Assembly (NCBI RefSeq): GCF_004216775.1
Contig: NZ_SGXF01000003.1
Span: 269,224 to 333,223 of the forward strand
Reading direction: 5' to 3'
Source of the DNA: Cuneatibacter caecimuris
GTDB taxonomy: Bacteria > Bacillota > Clostridia > Lachnospirales > Lachnospiraceae
Length of the DNA: 64,000 nt
A model generated the notes under the pieces. The model did no database searches and was not told the origin of the DNA. It worked only from the letters and a program-made list of their open reading frames with translations. Of this stretch, positions 1 to 8,061 are shown in pieces (position 1 is the first letter of the stretch; every line of letters begins with the position of its first letter). The position numbers and the translations under genes were made by a program.

Positions 1-1711
1 TGTTTCTGGTCAGGCAGGGAACTCCGCGGTAAAAATCGGATTCATATACCGCCATGGTCTCTGCTTTCCTGGGATGGACGATATCGCAGAGAAAGCCGCA
101 GCGGTAACGGGATGCGGGCAGGCCTGCCCTGGCGTCCGTCAGCATGTAATTGAATTCTTCCGGGCGCAGGGCGTCCGTCTCCTCCACCCAGATTCCCAGG
201 ACTTCCTTTAATTTGCCGGGATATTCCCCGAATACGCAGCGGTCATTTTCATCCACCAGGCCGCTCATAACAGTGGCCGCGAAAGTCCCGCCTTTCCGGA
301 CAAATTCCGTGATCCGTTCTGCCACGCCTTCTTTTGTCATATACAGTTCCGGGGCCAGGATCAGATCGTAGGAATCCAGGTCACTGTCCACAGAAAGAAT
401 ATCCACAGGGATATTTTTTTCATAAAACGCCCTGTAGTATTTTGATACAGTTTTCAGATAGTCCATATCTTTGCTGGGCCCGCTGGCCAGCTCCAGGGCC
501 CACCAGTTGTTCCAGTCGAAGAGAATTCCCACCCGGGAGGAGATCCTTCCTTCGATCAGGTCGCTTCCCAGCTTTTTCAGCTCTGCGCCCAGGCGTTTGA
601 CTTCCCGGAAGACCCGGGTGCTGCCATGGCCTGCATGGCTGATCACGGCGCCGTGGAATTTTTCCTGCCCGGCGATGGACTGGCGCATCTGGAAAAACAG
701 GCAAGTATCGGCTCCGTGGGCGATCGCCTGATAGCTGATCTTGCGTACTTCGCCGGGGCGCTTCAGTTTGTTGTAGGGCTGCCAGTTCTGCTGGTTGGGG
801 GACTGTTCTGTCATCATGTAGGACTGCCCGCCTTTGAGCCCCCGCATGATATCATGTTTGAACGCCACCAGATCGGGGGGATCTGTGGGCCAGGGATAAT
901 TGTCCCAGCCGGCCACATCCATGTGTTTGAGCATTTCAAACTGGTCCAGTTTTTTGATAAACCCGGAGATGTTGGTGGAAACCGGAATATCCGGGTTGTA
1001 TTTCTTCAGAATATCCGCCTCGTTTCGGAAACATTCAGCGGTGGAGTCAGTCATGAACCGCAGATAATCCAGCTCCACATTGGGCTGGAAGCGGTAATCG
1101 TCATTGAGCTCCGTAGGCAGCATGATTTCGTCGAAATCATAGACGGTGCGGCCCCAGAAAGCCGTATGCCAGCGGGCGTTCAGCTCCTCAATGCTGCCGT
1201 AACGTTTTTTTAGCCAGCCCCGGAATTTGTCCTGGCAGACCGGGCAATAGCAATAAGTTCCATATTCGTTGGAAACGTGCCAGACAGCAAGGGCCGGATG
1301 ACGGGCGTAGCGCCTGGCCATTTCTTCCGCGATGGCGGCGGCCCGTTCCCTGTATTTGGGGCTGTTGACGCAGAAAAATACCCGCATCCCGTGAGTGCGC
1401 CTTCTGCCTTCGATATCCACGGGCAGCACTTCCGGATATTTTCTGGAAAGCCATGCGGGCTGGGCCGTGGTGGGGGTGGCCAGGCAGACACGTATGCCGT
1501 GGGACCAGATGATGTCCAGAATCCGGTCCAGCCATTCAAAATGATACTCCCCTTCCGCGGGTTCCAGCTTTGCCCAGGAAAAGACAGGCAGGGTCAGCAG
1601 GTTGATTCCTGCTTCTTCAAAAAGCCGCATATCTTCCAGGATGGTCGCTTCATCCCATTGGTCCGGGTTATAGTCGCCGCCGAAGTAGATGCGGTCCGCT
1701 TTTTTTAACAT
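1..1711 (-). CDS. GH42 beta-galactosidase, C-terminus cut by window edge
   Basis: The frame reads on the minus strand from ATG at 1711 to the window edge without a stop, giving about 570 residues; GH42 enzymes are usually 650-700, so roughly the last 100 are missing. The start begins MLKKADRIYFGGDYNPDQW, typical of GH42, with AAAGGAGA just upstream. The acid/base glutamate is visible in WHVSNEYG (E149) and the nucleophile in YMMTEQSPNQQNW (E302). A Cys-rich YCYCPVC stretch matches the zinc site of many GH42 proteins. There is no signal peptide, so it acts in the cytoplasm on imported beta-galactosides. It lies 21 nt after the aldo/keto reductase stop and is probably co-transcribed with it. 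Galactan side chains of pectin are a likely substrate given the rest of the window (inference). Confidence 0.93.
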   Translation of the reverse strand, partial: MLKKADRIYFGGDYNPDQWDEATILEDMRLFEEAGINLLTLPVFSWAKLEPAEGEYHFEWLDRILDIIWSHGIRVCLATPTTAQPAWLSRKYPEVLPVDIEGRRRTHGMRVFFCVNSPKYRERAAAIAEEMARRYARHPALAVWHVSNEYGTYCYCPVCQDKFRGWLKKRYGSIEELNARWHTAFWGRTVYDFDEIMLPTELNDDYRFQPNVELDYLRFMTDSTAECFRNEADILKKYNPDIPVSTNISGFIKKLDQFEMLKHMDVAGWDNYPWPTDPPDLVAFKHDIMRGLKGGQSYMMTEQSPNQQNWQPYNKLKRPGEVRKISYQAIAHGADTCLFFQMRQSIAGQEKFHGAVISHAGHGSTRVFREVKRLGAELKKLGSDLIEGRISSRVGILFDWNNWWALELASGPSKDMDYLKTVSKYYRAFYEKNIPVDILSVDSDLDSYDLILAPELYMTKEGVAERITEFVRKGGTFAATVMSGLVDENDRCVFGEYPGKLKEVLGIWVEETDALRPEEFNYMLTDARAGLPASRYRCGFLCDIVHPRKAETMAVYESDFYRGVPCLTRN

Positions 1712-1732
1712 GATCAAATCTCCTTTGAATAT

Positions 1733-2698
1733 TTACTCATCCTGTTGCAGAAAATCCATGTCTTCGTCTGTAAGGCTGACGGAAAAAGCTTGCAGATTGT
1801 CCTTGATATGGGCCTCTGTAGAAGGGCTGATAATGGGAAATACCGGCAAGGGCTGGCGCAGCATCCAGGCCAGGCTGATCTGTGAAACAGAAGCGCCTTT
1901 TTTCTCCGCCAGTTTTTCCGCCTGCTTCAGCCGCCGGAAATTCTCGGGATAGCAGTATTCCTGTACTGTTGTGGGGGAGAGGTACTGATCCGCCAGGCCA
2001 GGAGAGGAGGTGCGGAATTTTCCGGAGAGGAAACCTCTTGCCAGGCTGGAATAGGGAAAGACCGCTATATTATGGCTGGCGTACCAATCCCGCTCTTTCT
2101 GATGCGCAGGGCCGGAGATGCAGACGCTGCGGCAGGCGGGATCGCCGATCTGGGGAACCAGGCTGAAGCAGGGGCTGACTGCGGTGAACCCCTCCAGGCC
2201 GCGGCGTGCGGCGTATTCATTTGCCTGCCGGATGCGGTCCTGGGTCCAGTTGGAACCGCCGAAACGAAGGATCTTGCCTTCCTCTTTCAGCTGGTTCAAA
2301 ACTTCTACGATTTCGTCCACAGGCACAGAAGGATCGTCCCGGTGGAGCAGATACAGATCCAGATAATCGGTTTGAAGCCGGTCCAGGGATTCCCTGACCT
2401 GGGAAAGGATACAGGAGGCGGAGAGGCTATCCTCTGAGCCTGCCTGTCCCGGATTGCAGCCCTTATCCAGCAGAATTACCTGCTCTCTGCACCCCCGGCG
2501 CTGCATCCAGAGCCCCATATTTTTCTCTGCGTTTCCGTAGGAATGGGCGGAATCAAAGATTGTAAACCCGTATTCCAGGGCCAGATCCAGGCATTCGCAG
2601 GCAGCTTCCGGCTCGTTTCCCCGGATGCTGGGGGCTGCGGTGCCGAACACAAACCTGGAAGCTTTTTTATTAGAAAGGGAAAGCTGGGTATATTCCAT
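1733..2698 (-). CDS. Aldo/keto reductase
   Basis: NAD(P)H-dependent reductase of the AKR superfamily, a TIM barrel of 321 residues. With the start at 2698 the tetrad is complete: D49 and Y54 (FDSAHSYG), K79 (LLDKG) and H119 (YLLHRDD). The segment GGSNWT is the usual cofactor-side loop. An upstream ATG at 2704 is only two bases from the AGGAG motif, while the ATG at 2698 has a seven-base gap, so the latter is preferred. The gene precedes the GH42 gene by 21 nt, which suggests a role in handling a sugar or sugar-derived carbonyl, but the substrate cannot be read from sequence. A related reductase lies at 62144-63112. Confidence 0.9.
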   Translation of the reverse strand: MEYTQLSLSNKKASRFVFGTAAPSIRGNEPEAACECLDLALEYGFTIFDSAHSYGNAEKNMGLWMQRRGCREQVILLDKGCNPGQAGSEDSLSASCILSQVRESLDRLQTDYLDLYLLHRDDPSVPVDEIVEVLNQLKEEGKILRFGGSNWTQDRIRQANEYAARRGLEGFTAVSPCFSLVPQIGDPACRSVCISGPAHQKERDWYASHNIAVFPYSSLARGFLSGKFRTSSPGLADQYLSPTTVQEYCYPENFRRLKQAEKLAEKKGASVSQISLAWMLRQPLPVFPIISPSTEAHIKDNLQAFSVSLTDEDMDFLQQDE

Positions 2699-2737
2699 TT
2701 GCATGCTCCTTTTTATGATGAGTGGGGTTTTAAGGGT

Positions 2738-2766
2738 AGCTTAGGAGAAGACGAGAGGAAAGTCAA
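2738..2766 (-). promoter_or_regulatory. Sigma-A promoter for the aldo/keto reductase-GH42 operon
   Basis: On the minus strand TTGACT (2766-2761) is followed after 17 bases by TAAGCT (2743-2738). It lies about 40 bases upstream of the reductase start. The -10 is imperfect. Confidence 0.5.
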
Positions 2767-2803
2767 GTGAAAATGAGAGGTTTGCCGAAAAGATTTTCAG
2801 GCC

Positions 2804-4201
2804 TCAGGCATCCGTGAGGAGCGGGAGCTGTATCGTGGCCTGAAGTCCTCCTTTTTCACTGTGATCCAGAACCAGAGTCCCTCCATGGACCTTAGCGATC
2901 TGCCGCACAATCATCAGTCCCAGGCCGTGCCTGGGGCTGCCGTCGCTGCTGTCCGAAAACATATAGTGGGGCGCGTTCCTGAGGCCTTCCAGCTGTTCGT
3001 CCGCAACACCGCAGCCATTGTCTTCCACAACGATTTTTCCACTGCTATCTTCCTGCTGTACTGAGATATAAATGCTGCAGCCCTGAGGATTATGGACCTG
3101 GGCGTTTGTGATCAGATTGGAAACAGCCCGGCGCAGCAGGGAAAGGTCCCCGCATAACCGGCAGGAGGAGAGGCTGTCCGGGGTTTCCCACTGAATGGGG
3201 TACCTGCCTTCTGCGTCCAGATTCAGGAAATCCACGGCAGTCTGCCGCGCAAGAGGAACCAGATCCAGACGTTGCAGATTTAAAGGCTGCATATTGTATT
3301 CCAGCTTAGAAGCCAGATTCAGGTCGTTAATGAGGTTTTTCATGCGCATGCTCTGCTGCCGGATGACAGAGGCCTTCTTCCTGTCTTCTTCGGAAATCTC
3401 CGGGCTCTCTTCCAGCTGTCCGGCGTACCCCATCACCATGGACAGCGGCGTCCGGATATCGTGGGATACGCCTGCGATCCAGCCGGCCCGGGCTGTTTCC
3501 TGCTTCCTCAGGGCGTATTCCTGCTGCTGGAGCTTTTCCGAGGTGCGGTTGATGGCCTGGGCGATTTCTGACAACAGGCCGGATTCCGTGACGTGAACGT
3601 CCTTTTCTTCAGGAAGCTGTTCCACTCCGGTGACAATGGGGCGTACGGAGCGCAGCAGCCGGGTGGTCGCAGCCATATAGATGGCAAAAACCAGGAGTAT
3701 ATTGATGCCCAAAAAGAGCAGGAAGTTGCGGGGAAATCCGGCGATCAGCTGGTAGCTGAAGGTGTTGTCAGCCAGTTTCCAGTAGCTGTCTTTCGGATAG
3801 CCCATCACCAGAAGCCCGTCGGGGTGGCTGGCTGTCGTGGTGGGGTATTCCTGCAGATAGCCCCTGGTCAGCCAGGAAATCCCCTGAATATCATAGGACA
3901 GGGGGATTTCTTCCGGGAGATTCTGGGTGTGCCAGACGGCCTGCAGGGATCTCTGGTCGATGAGCAGAGCAAAGGCCTGGTATTCTTCTATGGTATCGGA
4001 GGCTTCCTGGGTCAGAACATATCCCTCCTCCTGCCGGGTCAGGCCGTCCGCTGTCCTGGAGGCGGCGGACCAGGCGCCGCTTTTTCCTGCTTCCTGATAG
4101 GTGATCAGGATCAGGAGGAGAATATTGATCAACAGCAGCAAGAGCAAGGAGAAAAGAAGCACCGCAGAAAAACGGCGGATCAGTTTCGGCACACTTTTCA
4201 C
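2804..4201 (-). CDS. Sensor histidine kinase
   Basis: Membrane-bound kinase of 465 residues. Hydrophobic segments at about 11-34 and 158-178 flank an extracytoplasmic domain of about 120 residues. The cytoplasmic part has the H box GVSHDIRTP with the phosphorylated H247, the N box NLITNAQVHN, and the ATP lid VEDNGCGV followed by GLGLMIVRQIAKVHGG. The start is GTG at 4201. The TAG of the upstream response regulator shares one base with it, so the two are translationally coupled. It forms a two-component system with 4201-4908. The signal is unknown. This layout is common for kinases that sense cell-envelope stress, and the LanFEG-like transporter at 10.3 kb is a plausible target (inference). 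Confidence 0.95.
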   Translation of the reverse strand: MKSVPKLIRRFSAVLLFSLLLLLLINILLLILITYQEAGKSGAWSAASRTADGLTRQEEGYVLTQEASDTIEEYQAFALLIDQRSLQAVWHTQNLPEEIPLSYDIQGISWLTRGYLQEYPTTTASHPDGLLVMGYPKDSYWKLADNTFSYQLIAGFPRNFLLFLGINILLVFAIYMAATTRLLRSVRPIVTGVEQLPEEKDVHVTESGLLSEIAQAINRTSEKLQQQEYALRKQETARAGWIAGVSHDIRTPLSMVMGYAGQLEESPEISEEDRKKASVIRQQSMRMKNLINDLNLASKLEYNMQPLNLQRLDLVPLARQTAVDFLNLDAEGRYPIQWETPDSLSSCRLCGDLSLLRRAVSNLITNAQVHNPQGCSIYISVQQEDSSGKIVVEDNGCGVADEQLEGLRNAPHYMFSDSSDGSPRHGLGLMIVRQIAKVHGGTLVLDHSEKGGLQATIQLPLLTDA

Positions 4202-4908
4202 TAGTTTCCCTCCCTGGTCATCAGCTTATATCCCAGCCCTTTCACTGTGATCAGAGAAACAGGCCTGGAAGGGTTTGCTTCTATTTTTTCACGCAGCCGT
4301 CTGATATGGGCCATTAGAGAGTTTTCATATCCATAGGGGTTTTCTCCCCAGAGGGCTTCACACAGCATGTCGATGGTCACGATCCTGCCCGCATTGCGGT
4401 ACAGGGCGGAAATCAGCTCATATTCCTTGGCGGTGAGAGGAAGCGCGGAAGTTTCCCGGAGGACTTCTGCGCGCTGCAGATCCACCTGGCAGTCTGCTAA
4501 AAGGATTCTGGGGGATTCTTCTTTGTAGCAGCGCCGGAGAATCGCCCCAATGCGCAGGAGCAGCTCCCTGGGGAGGAAAGGCTTGACCATATAGTCGTCC
4601 GCTCCCAGCCCCAGCCCCCTGAATTTGTCTTCATCCTCTCCACGGGCGGTGAGGAACAGAACCGGGATATCGGAAAACGTCCGAAGCTGTTCCAGCAGAG
4701 AAAAGCCATCCCCGTCCGGGAGCATCACATCCAGCACGGCCAGGTCAGGTTTCCATTCCCTGCACCGCAAAAGGCCCTCTTTCATGGTGGAAGCTGCCGC
4801 CAGCTGACAGTATCCTTCCTGGGAGAGGATGGATTGCAGCATCTGCAGCAGCTGGGCTTCATCGTCCACTAAAAGTATTTTTTTTGATTTCAGATATTCT
4901 GGAGTCAT
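4201..4908 (-). CDS. OmpR-family response regulator
   Basis: Two-domain regulator of 235 residues. The receiver domain has the acidic pair in LLVDDEAQ, phospho-acceptor D60 in VLDVMLPDGDG and the lysine in YMVKPF. The C-terminal winged-helix domain has the usual RIVTIDMLCEALWG and AHIRRLREKI stretches. A TTG two codons earlier (4914) is also in frame, but its gap to GAGGAA is too short; ATG at 4908 has a normal spacing. The gene is first in the pair, with the kinase GTG overlapping its TAG. It is expected to bind tandem direct repeats, and the site at 10196-10213 is a candidate target (inference). Confidence 0.95.
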   Translation of the reverse strand: MTPEYLKSKKILLVDDEAQLLQMLQSILSQEGYCQLAAASTMKEGLLRCREWKPDLAVLDVMLPDGDGFSLLEQLRTFSDIPVLFLTARGEDEDKFRGLGLGADDYMVKPFLPRELLLRIGAILRRCYKEESPRILLADCQVDLQRAEVLRETSALPLTAKEYELISALYRNAGRIVTIDMLCEALWGENPYGYENSLMAHIRRLREKIEANPSRPVSLITVKGLGYKLMTREGN

Positions 4909-4952
4909 AATCAATTCCTCTCTGTAAAAAATGACAGGCAGTTGCTGGGTTT

Positions 4953-4981
4953 ATTTTACCATGGACGGCTGGGACAGACAA
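4953..4981 (-). promoter_or_regulatory. Promoter of the two-component system
   Basis: On the minus strand TTGTCT (4981-4976), a 17-base spacer, then TAAAAT (4958-4953). This places the transcript start about 40 bases before the regulator ATG at 4908. Confidence 0.55.
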
Positions 4982-5059
4982 CTGTGGATGAGCATTTATG
5001 GGATTATTTTGATCGAATAGAGGAGGGCTGAGTTTGGAACGGGTTTTTGAATGCTTCGA

Positions 5060-5089
5060 GTGTTGAATTGTGTCGAAAAGTGTCGAACC
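5060..5089 (+). promoter_or_regulatory. Three phased heptamers matching the Spo0A box
   Basis: TGTTGAA (5061-5067), TGTCGAA (5071-5077) and TGTCGAA (5081-5087) repeat exactly every 10 bases. TGTCGAA is the known 0A box bound by Spo0A. A fourth perfect copy sits at 5222-5228. The array lies about 32 bases upstream of a good -35 at 5121, a geometry used for Spo0A-activated promoters. It is also close to the divergent two-component promoter. Spo0A control is inferred from the motif alone. Confidence 0.55.
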
Positions 5090-5120
5090 ATAAGATTTTC
5101 AGTAGAAAAAGCAAAAAAAC

Positions 5121-5149
5121 TTGACATCCAGCGAAAGCTGTGCTAGTCT
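5121..5149 (+). promoter_or_regulatory. Sigma-A promoter downstream of the 0A boxes
   Basis: TTGACA (5121-5126), 17-base spacer, TAGTCT (5144-5149). Transcription would run rightward into the orphan-gene island that begins at 5410, with an untranslated leader of about 250 nt. Confidence 0.6.
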
Positions 5150-5409
5150 GAACTTAAGTGATGAGAAAGAACGTGAAGTGCACAGGGGGCCAGGCCTCTT
5201 TGCGGAGTGAATTGCAGAAATTGTCGAAACAGCGCGAAGAAGAATGAGGAGGAAGTCCATGGAGGGATTCCTCTGTTGACAGAAAAGTGACTTGGAAGAT
5301 CAGGCATAAAATAGTGTATTTGAAACGGATGAAAAGAAGTTTTGAGTACTGTTTTATGTCTTTTTTATGTTAAAAGCGAAACGAACGATAACAGGAGGAT
5401 AGAAAAAAT
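5150..5409 (+). other. Long leader without a convincing gene
   Basis: This stretch between the promoter and the first island gene holds a 28-codon frame (5161-5247, no ribosome binding site) and a six-codon one. Neither is persuasive. A perfect TGTCGAA heptamer lies at 5222. It ends with AGGAGGATAG, the ribosome binding site for 5410. No terminator or known riboswitch was recognised. Confidence 0.4.
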
Positions 5410-5934
5410 ATGATGCCCAGTTTTAAAGTAATATTTTTTCCTTTCGTATTAGTGTGTATAATCGCTTTTTCAGTACCATCGTTTGCAATGAAAACAGGAT
5501 TTATTACACAAGCAATTGATTCCCAGAGCCAGAAAGATATTATTGAATCAAGAGATTTAAAAGTGATTAATCATGTCAGCGATAATAGTCAAATTGTCTG
5601 TTTTAGCGTCAATCCCCAGGGAAGTATCGCGATTGGGTTGGAGAATGGTTCAGACAGAAAAGAAATTGCAGTTTATAATCTGGAGGGAGCATTCCAGTAT
5701 GGCTATTCATTTGCTATTTATGGAACCTATGCTCTGGAGTGGGATGGCGACAGAATCATTCTTGCCAATTGCCGGGGAGATTCTGCAGAAATGTATGATA
5801 GAAACGGGCTGTGCCTGGAGGCAGGAGAAATTGAATTAAATGCGGAAAATAATCTATATTGGAAAAAACTTTTTGAAAGGACGGAGATGAGGTGCGGCGG
5901 GTACACTGTCAAATTTGATAAAAATCTCAGATAA
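5410..5934 (+). CDS. Secreted or anchored orphan protein, probably frame-split
   Basis: A 174-residue product with an N-terminal hydrophobic signal (FFPFVLVCIIAFSVPSFA) and an extracytoplasmic body rich in beta-strand patterns (IAIGLENGS, IAVYNLEG, YALEWDGDRIILA). AGGAGG precedes the ATG at normal spacing. I do not recognise a family. The frame ends at TAA 5932-5934, and the next frame (5934-6104) continues with soluble residues and then a membrane helix. The two may be one gene interrupted by a frameshift, giving a protein with an N-terminal signal, an external domain and a C-terminal anchor. The region is visibly AT-richer than its surroundings, which fits recent acquisition. Confidence 0.6.
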   Translation: MMPSFKVIFFPFVLVCIIAFSVPSFAMKTGFITQAIDSQSQKDIIESRDLKVINHVSDNSQIVCFSVNPQGSIAIGLENGSDRKEIAVYNLEGAFQYGYSFAIYGTYALEWDGDRIILANCRGDSAEMYDRNGLCLEAGEIELNAENNLYWKKLFERTEMRCGGYTVKFDKNLR

Positions 5935-6104
5935 TGGGTCATTACACAAGATTAATTGCAATATCAGAGGATGGTACGGAAAAAGTGATATTTGATGCGG
6001 GAAAGTTTCCAATTATTCGAAATACAATTTTTAGTGGAATACTCATACTGGTTGGAATCACAATAGCTATTGTAAGTGTCAGACATTATAAAAAACAAAA
6101 ATAG
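5934..6104 (+). CDS. Small membrane-anchored frame continuing the previous gene
   Basis: Fifty-six residues beginning MGHYTRLIAISEDGTEKVIF, then one hydrophobic segment (about residues 32-49, FSGILILVGITIAIVSV) and a basic tail. Its ATG overlaps the preceding TAA as TAATG. There is no separate ribosome binding site. This allows either translational coupling or, more likely in my view, that it is the displaced C-terminal anchor of the 5410 product. No family recognised. Confidence 0.5.
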   Translation: MGHYTRLIAISEDGTEKVIFDAGKFPIIRNTIFSGILILVGITIAIVSVRHYKKQK

Positions 6105-6128
6105 TAAGGTTAACAGGAGGAAGCTGCG

Positions 6129-6842
6129 GTGAAAGAGAATAACGAAGCTTTTATTAGAAGAGGAGTCAGACAGTTCATATTTGGATGCATATTATCAGTG
6201 AGTGCATTCTTGTTTATAATATTTGGCGCAATAACAGGAGATTTGGACTTGGTATGGACGGATTATGTGGCACTTGCCGGATTCCTGAGCTTTCTTGTGG
6301 TTGGTCTGATATTCATGATAAAGAGCTATCCTGCCGTTATGCTGCATGAGGAAGAAAAATTGAACGATAAATATGAAAAGATGCAATTATGTGAACTATT
6401 TTGCATGCAAAAAGAGGAAGTACAGGCAAAACTGCAATCAAATGAATGTACTTTTGAAGAGGGATACTATAAAATAAAGAAGTTTTCTTTTCTGAAAGAC
6501 TCTGTTACATATTATTTCCGTATGGCGGACAGCAATGACCTTGAAAGCACGATTGAGGGGGAGTTAGAGAAGTTCGACCGAATAGAGAAGAAGCAGAGGA
6601 ATAACTGCCTGATCTTACTGCTTTATTTGGATCAGATAAGTATGGATGAAAAAGAAAAGATTAAAGAATTTGGAAAAGTGGGTATTATAAATGAAAATAT
6701 TATTGATCCCAACTTAAGTATTGCCGCGATGCTTGTGGCGATAGATAATGCGGACAATAAAGGATATTTTTTACCTGTACGCGGAAATATTGTTTCCTTA
6801 TATGCTCATTGCTGCAGGATCGTGAAACGAATATTCGCTTAA
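6129..6842 (+). CDS. Two-helix membrane protein of unknown function
   Basis: A 237-residue product starting with GTG behind a clear AGGAGG (6116-6121). Two hydrophobic segments near the N-terminus (about residues 14-34 and 46-64) form a hairpin, followed by a cytoplasmic domain of about 170 residues with charged helical stretches (IEGELEKFDRIEKKQRNN) and a mixed segment (SIAAMLVAIDNADNKGYF). I do not recognise the family. It is the second intact gene of the AT-rich island, 25 bases downstream of the anchored orphan, and is likely in the same transcript. Confidence 0.65.
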   Translation: MKENNEAFIRRGVRQFIFGCILSVSAFLFIIFGAITGDLDLVWTDYVALAGFLSFLVVGLIFMIKSYPAVMLHEEEKLNDKYEKMQLCELFCMQKEEVQAKLQSNECTFEEGYYKIKKFSFLKDSVTYYFRMADSNDLESTIEGELEKFDRIEKKQRNNCLILLLYLDQISMDEKEKIKEFGKVGIINENIIDPNLSIAAMLVAIDNADNKGYFLPVRGNIVSLYAHCCRIVKRIFA

Positions 6843-6904
6843 ATGTTGATTCGTAGTGGGTTGCCCTAACGAGGAAGAGACAAACATTCCCGGAAAGGAG
6901 AAAA

Positions 6905-7390
6905 ATGTTCGGTGCAATCTTATTAGAAGAAGGAATGGACTTTTTTACAGACATGTTTCAAGTGGTTCAATCTTTAAAGGGAAGACAATTAGAGTACAAT
7001 TGGCTGATTACAGATATTGAAACGAATGCTATAAATGAAAAAATTCCAGAGCTGCAGAATGATTTCTGCTGGATGTCCGGGAATGAATTAACAAAGTTTA
7101 TAACCCAGTACTCGTCAATGCAATGGATGTGGGGAGTATTTACAGGGTTTAAGCCTGAAGTATCATATTCTGAGATTATGAAATATCCGCTGCCTTATGC
7201 CAATGAAAATCCAGACCTTTGGAAAACCCCATTAACTTTGCAAAACCCGTTGGCGACGTTGGAGATTGTCTGCTGGGACAGCAGCCTCGTTCTCATTGTG
7301 AGCAAGAAAAAGGAAATTGTATTGGATTTTATGGAAAAGTTTCCCGGAAGCCGGGACTTATTTTTATATAACGAAGATATAAAAGTATGA
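6905..7390 (+). CDS. Orphan cytoplasmic protein, immunity-like
   Basis: A 161-residue acidic soluble protein with GGAAAGGAG before its ATG. It begins MFGAILLEEGMDFF and has many aromatic residues, including QWMWGVFTGFKPEVSY. There are no transmembrane segments and no recognised catalytic motif. The size, acidity, low GC and place among unrelated small genes resemble immunity genes of polymorphic toxin systems, but no toxin is present in the window. Function is unassigned. Confidence 0.6.
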   Translation: MFGAILLEEGMDFFTDMFQVVQSLKGRQLEYNWLITDIETNAINEKIPELQNDFCWMSGNELTKFITQYSSMQWMWGVFTGFKPEVSYSEIMKYPLPYANENPDLWKTPLTLQNPLATLEIVCWDSSLVLIVSKKKEIVLDFMEKFPGSRDLFLYNEDIKV

Positions 7391-7432
7391 CCATTCTTAA
7401 ATTTACATGCCGTAAAGGGGGCCGTAAATACC

Positions 7433-7678
7433 ATGAAAGACGAGTGGAGATTAGTAAATCAAATGAAGTATATGAAGGGCGTGGATTTGCTTCTGAGCGA
7501 CTATGTTCCCACCCCGGGCAACGACCATGACCATTGTGAATTCTGCTGGGAAACATTCAGCGTGTATGACGGCGATTTACATAAGGGATACTGTACTCTG
7601 GACAGGTACAAATGGATATGTGAAGATTGCTATGAGGATTTTAAGGAAACGTTTGAATGGAAACTGACTGAAGCTTGA
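7433..7678 (+). CDS. Small CxxC zinc-ribbon-like protein
   Basis: An 81-residue protein. Two CxxC pairs (C35/C38 in HCEFCWETF and C63/C66 in WICEDCYEDF), with a further C54, can form a zinc ribbon. Aspartate and histidine are abundant between them. I recall similar short HDHCEFC-type proteins in gene clusters with orphan immunity-like proteins, so the location here fits, but the role is unknown. The end of the gene runs directly into the HEAT-like fragment in another frame. Confidence 0.6.
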   Translation: MKDEWRLVNQMKYMKGVDLLLSDYVPTPGNDHDHCEFCWETFSVYDGDLHKGYCTLDRYKWICEDCYEDFKETFEWKLTEA

Positions 7679-7706
7679 TCCGGAAGATGACCAGACCCTT
7701 GACAAT

Positions 7707-7970
7707 ATGTTAACGGTTATGGCGCTGGACAATGAATCAGAAATTGTTCTGGATGATATCGTCAGCTATGCCAGCAACGAGCTTGTACATAGAATCATTG
7801 AAAGAGGCGTCAGCCATATGCAGCATGAGGCGCGTTGGCAGATTGCGGAGATCCTGCTGCGGCGGAAGCCGGAAAATGCTCTGGCGGTGCTGGATGCTTT
7901 GGCGCTGGATGAAGACAGTTATGTGAGACAGAGGGCCCAGAACGCCATAGACTGGTTTTCTGAAAGCTGA
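7707..7970 (+). pseudogene. HEAT-repeat-like fragment
   Basis: The 87-residue frame shows HEAT-like helical pairs (RWQIAEILLRRKPENALAVL and DALALDEDSYVRQRAQNAID). Homologous-looking sequence (LDPEDDQTLDN) extends upstream of the ATG to an in-frame stop at 7665, and no ribosome binding site precedes the ATG. This suggests the 3' remainder of a longer HEAT-repeat gene whose 5' end was lost when the neighbouring gene was joined. It could still be translated from a weak start. Confidence 0.5.
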
Positions 7971-7983
7971 ACCCCCAATGTTC

Positions 7984-8033
7984 TTGACAAAAGGAAAAGG
8001 TCACGTTATACTGTATATACTATATATGTACAG
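7984..8033 (+). promoter_or_regulatory. Promoter and palindromic operator of the GntR-ABC operon
   Basis: TTGACA (7984-7989), 17 bases, TATACT (8007-8012), a consensus sigma-A promoter. Overlapping the -10 and running to 8033 is an imperfect palindrome with outer arms CTGTA and TACAG around an AT-rich centre. That is where an autoregulating YtrA-type repressor would bind. Confidence 0.7.
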
Positions 8034-8061
8034 AATGATATTATGGCAATGGGAGGAAAAA

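Noticed and set aside
5161-5247. A 28-codon frame after the 0A-box promoter
   Set aside because: No ribosome binding site and no recognisable peptide; treated as leader.
5276-5312. Second promoter with TTGACA at 5276
   Set aside because: No -10 at 16-18 bases; the nearest TAAAAT is 25 bases away.
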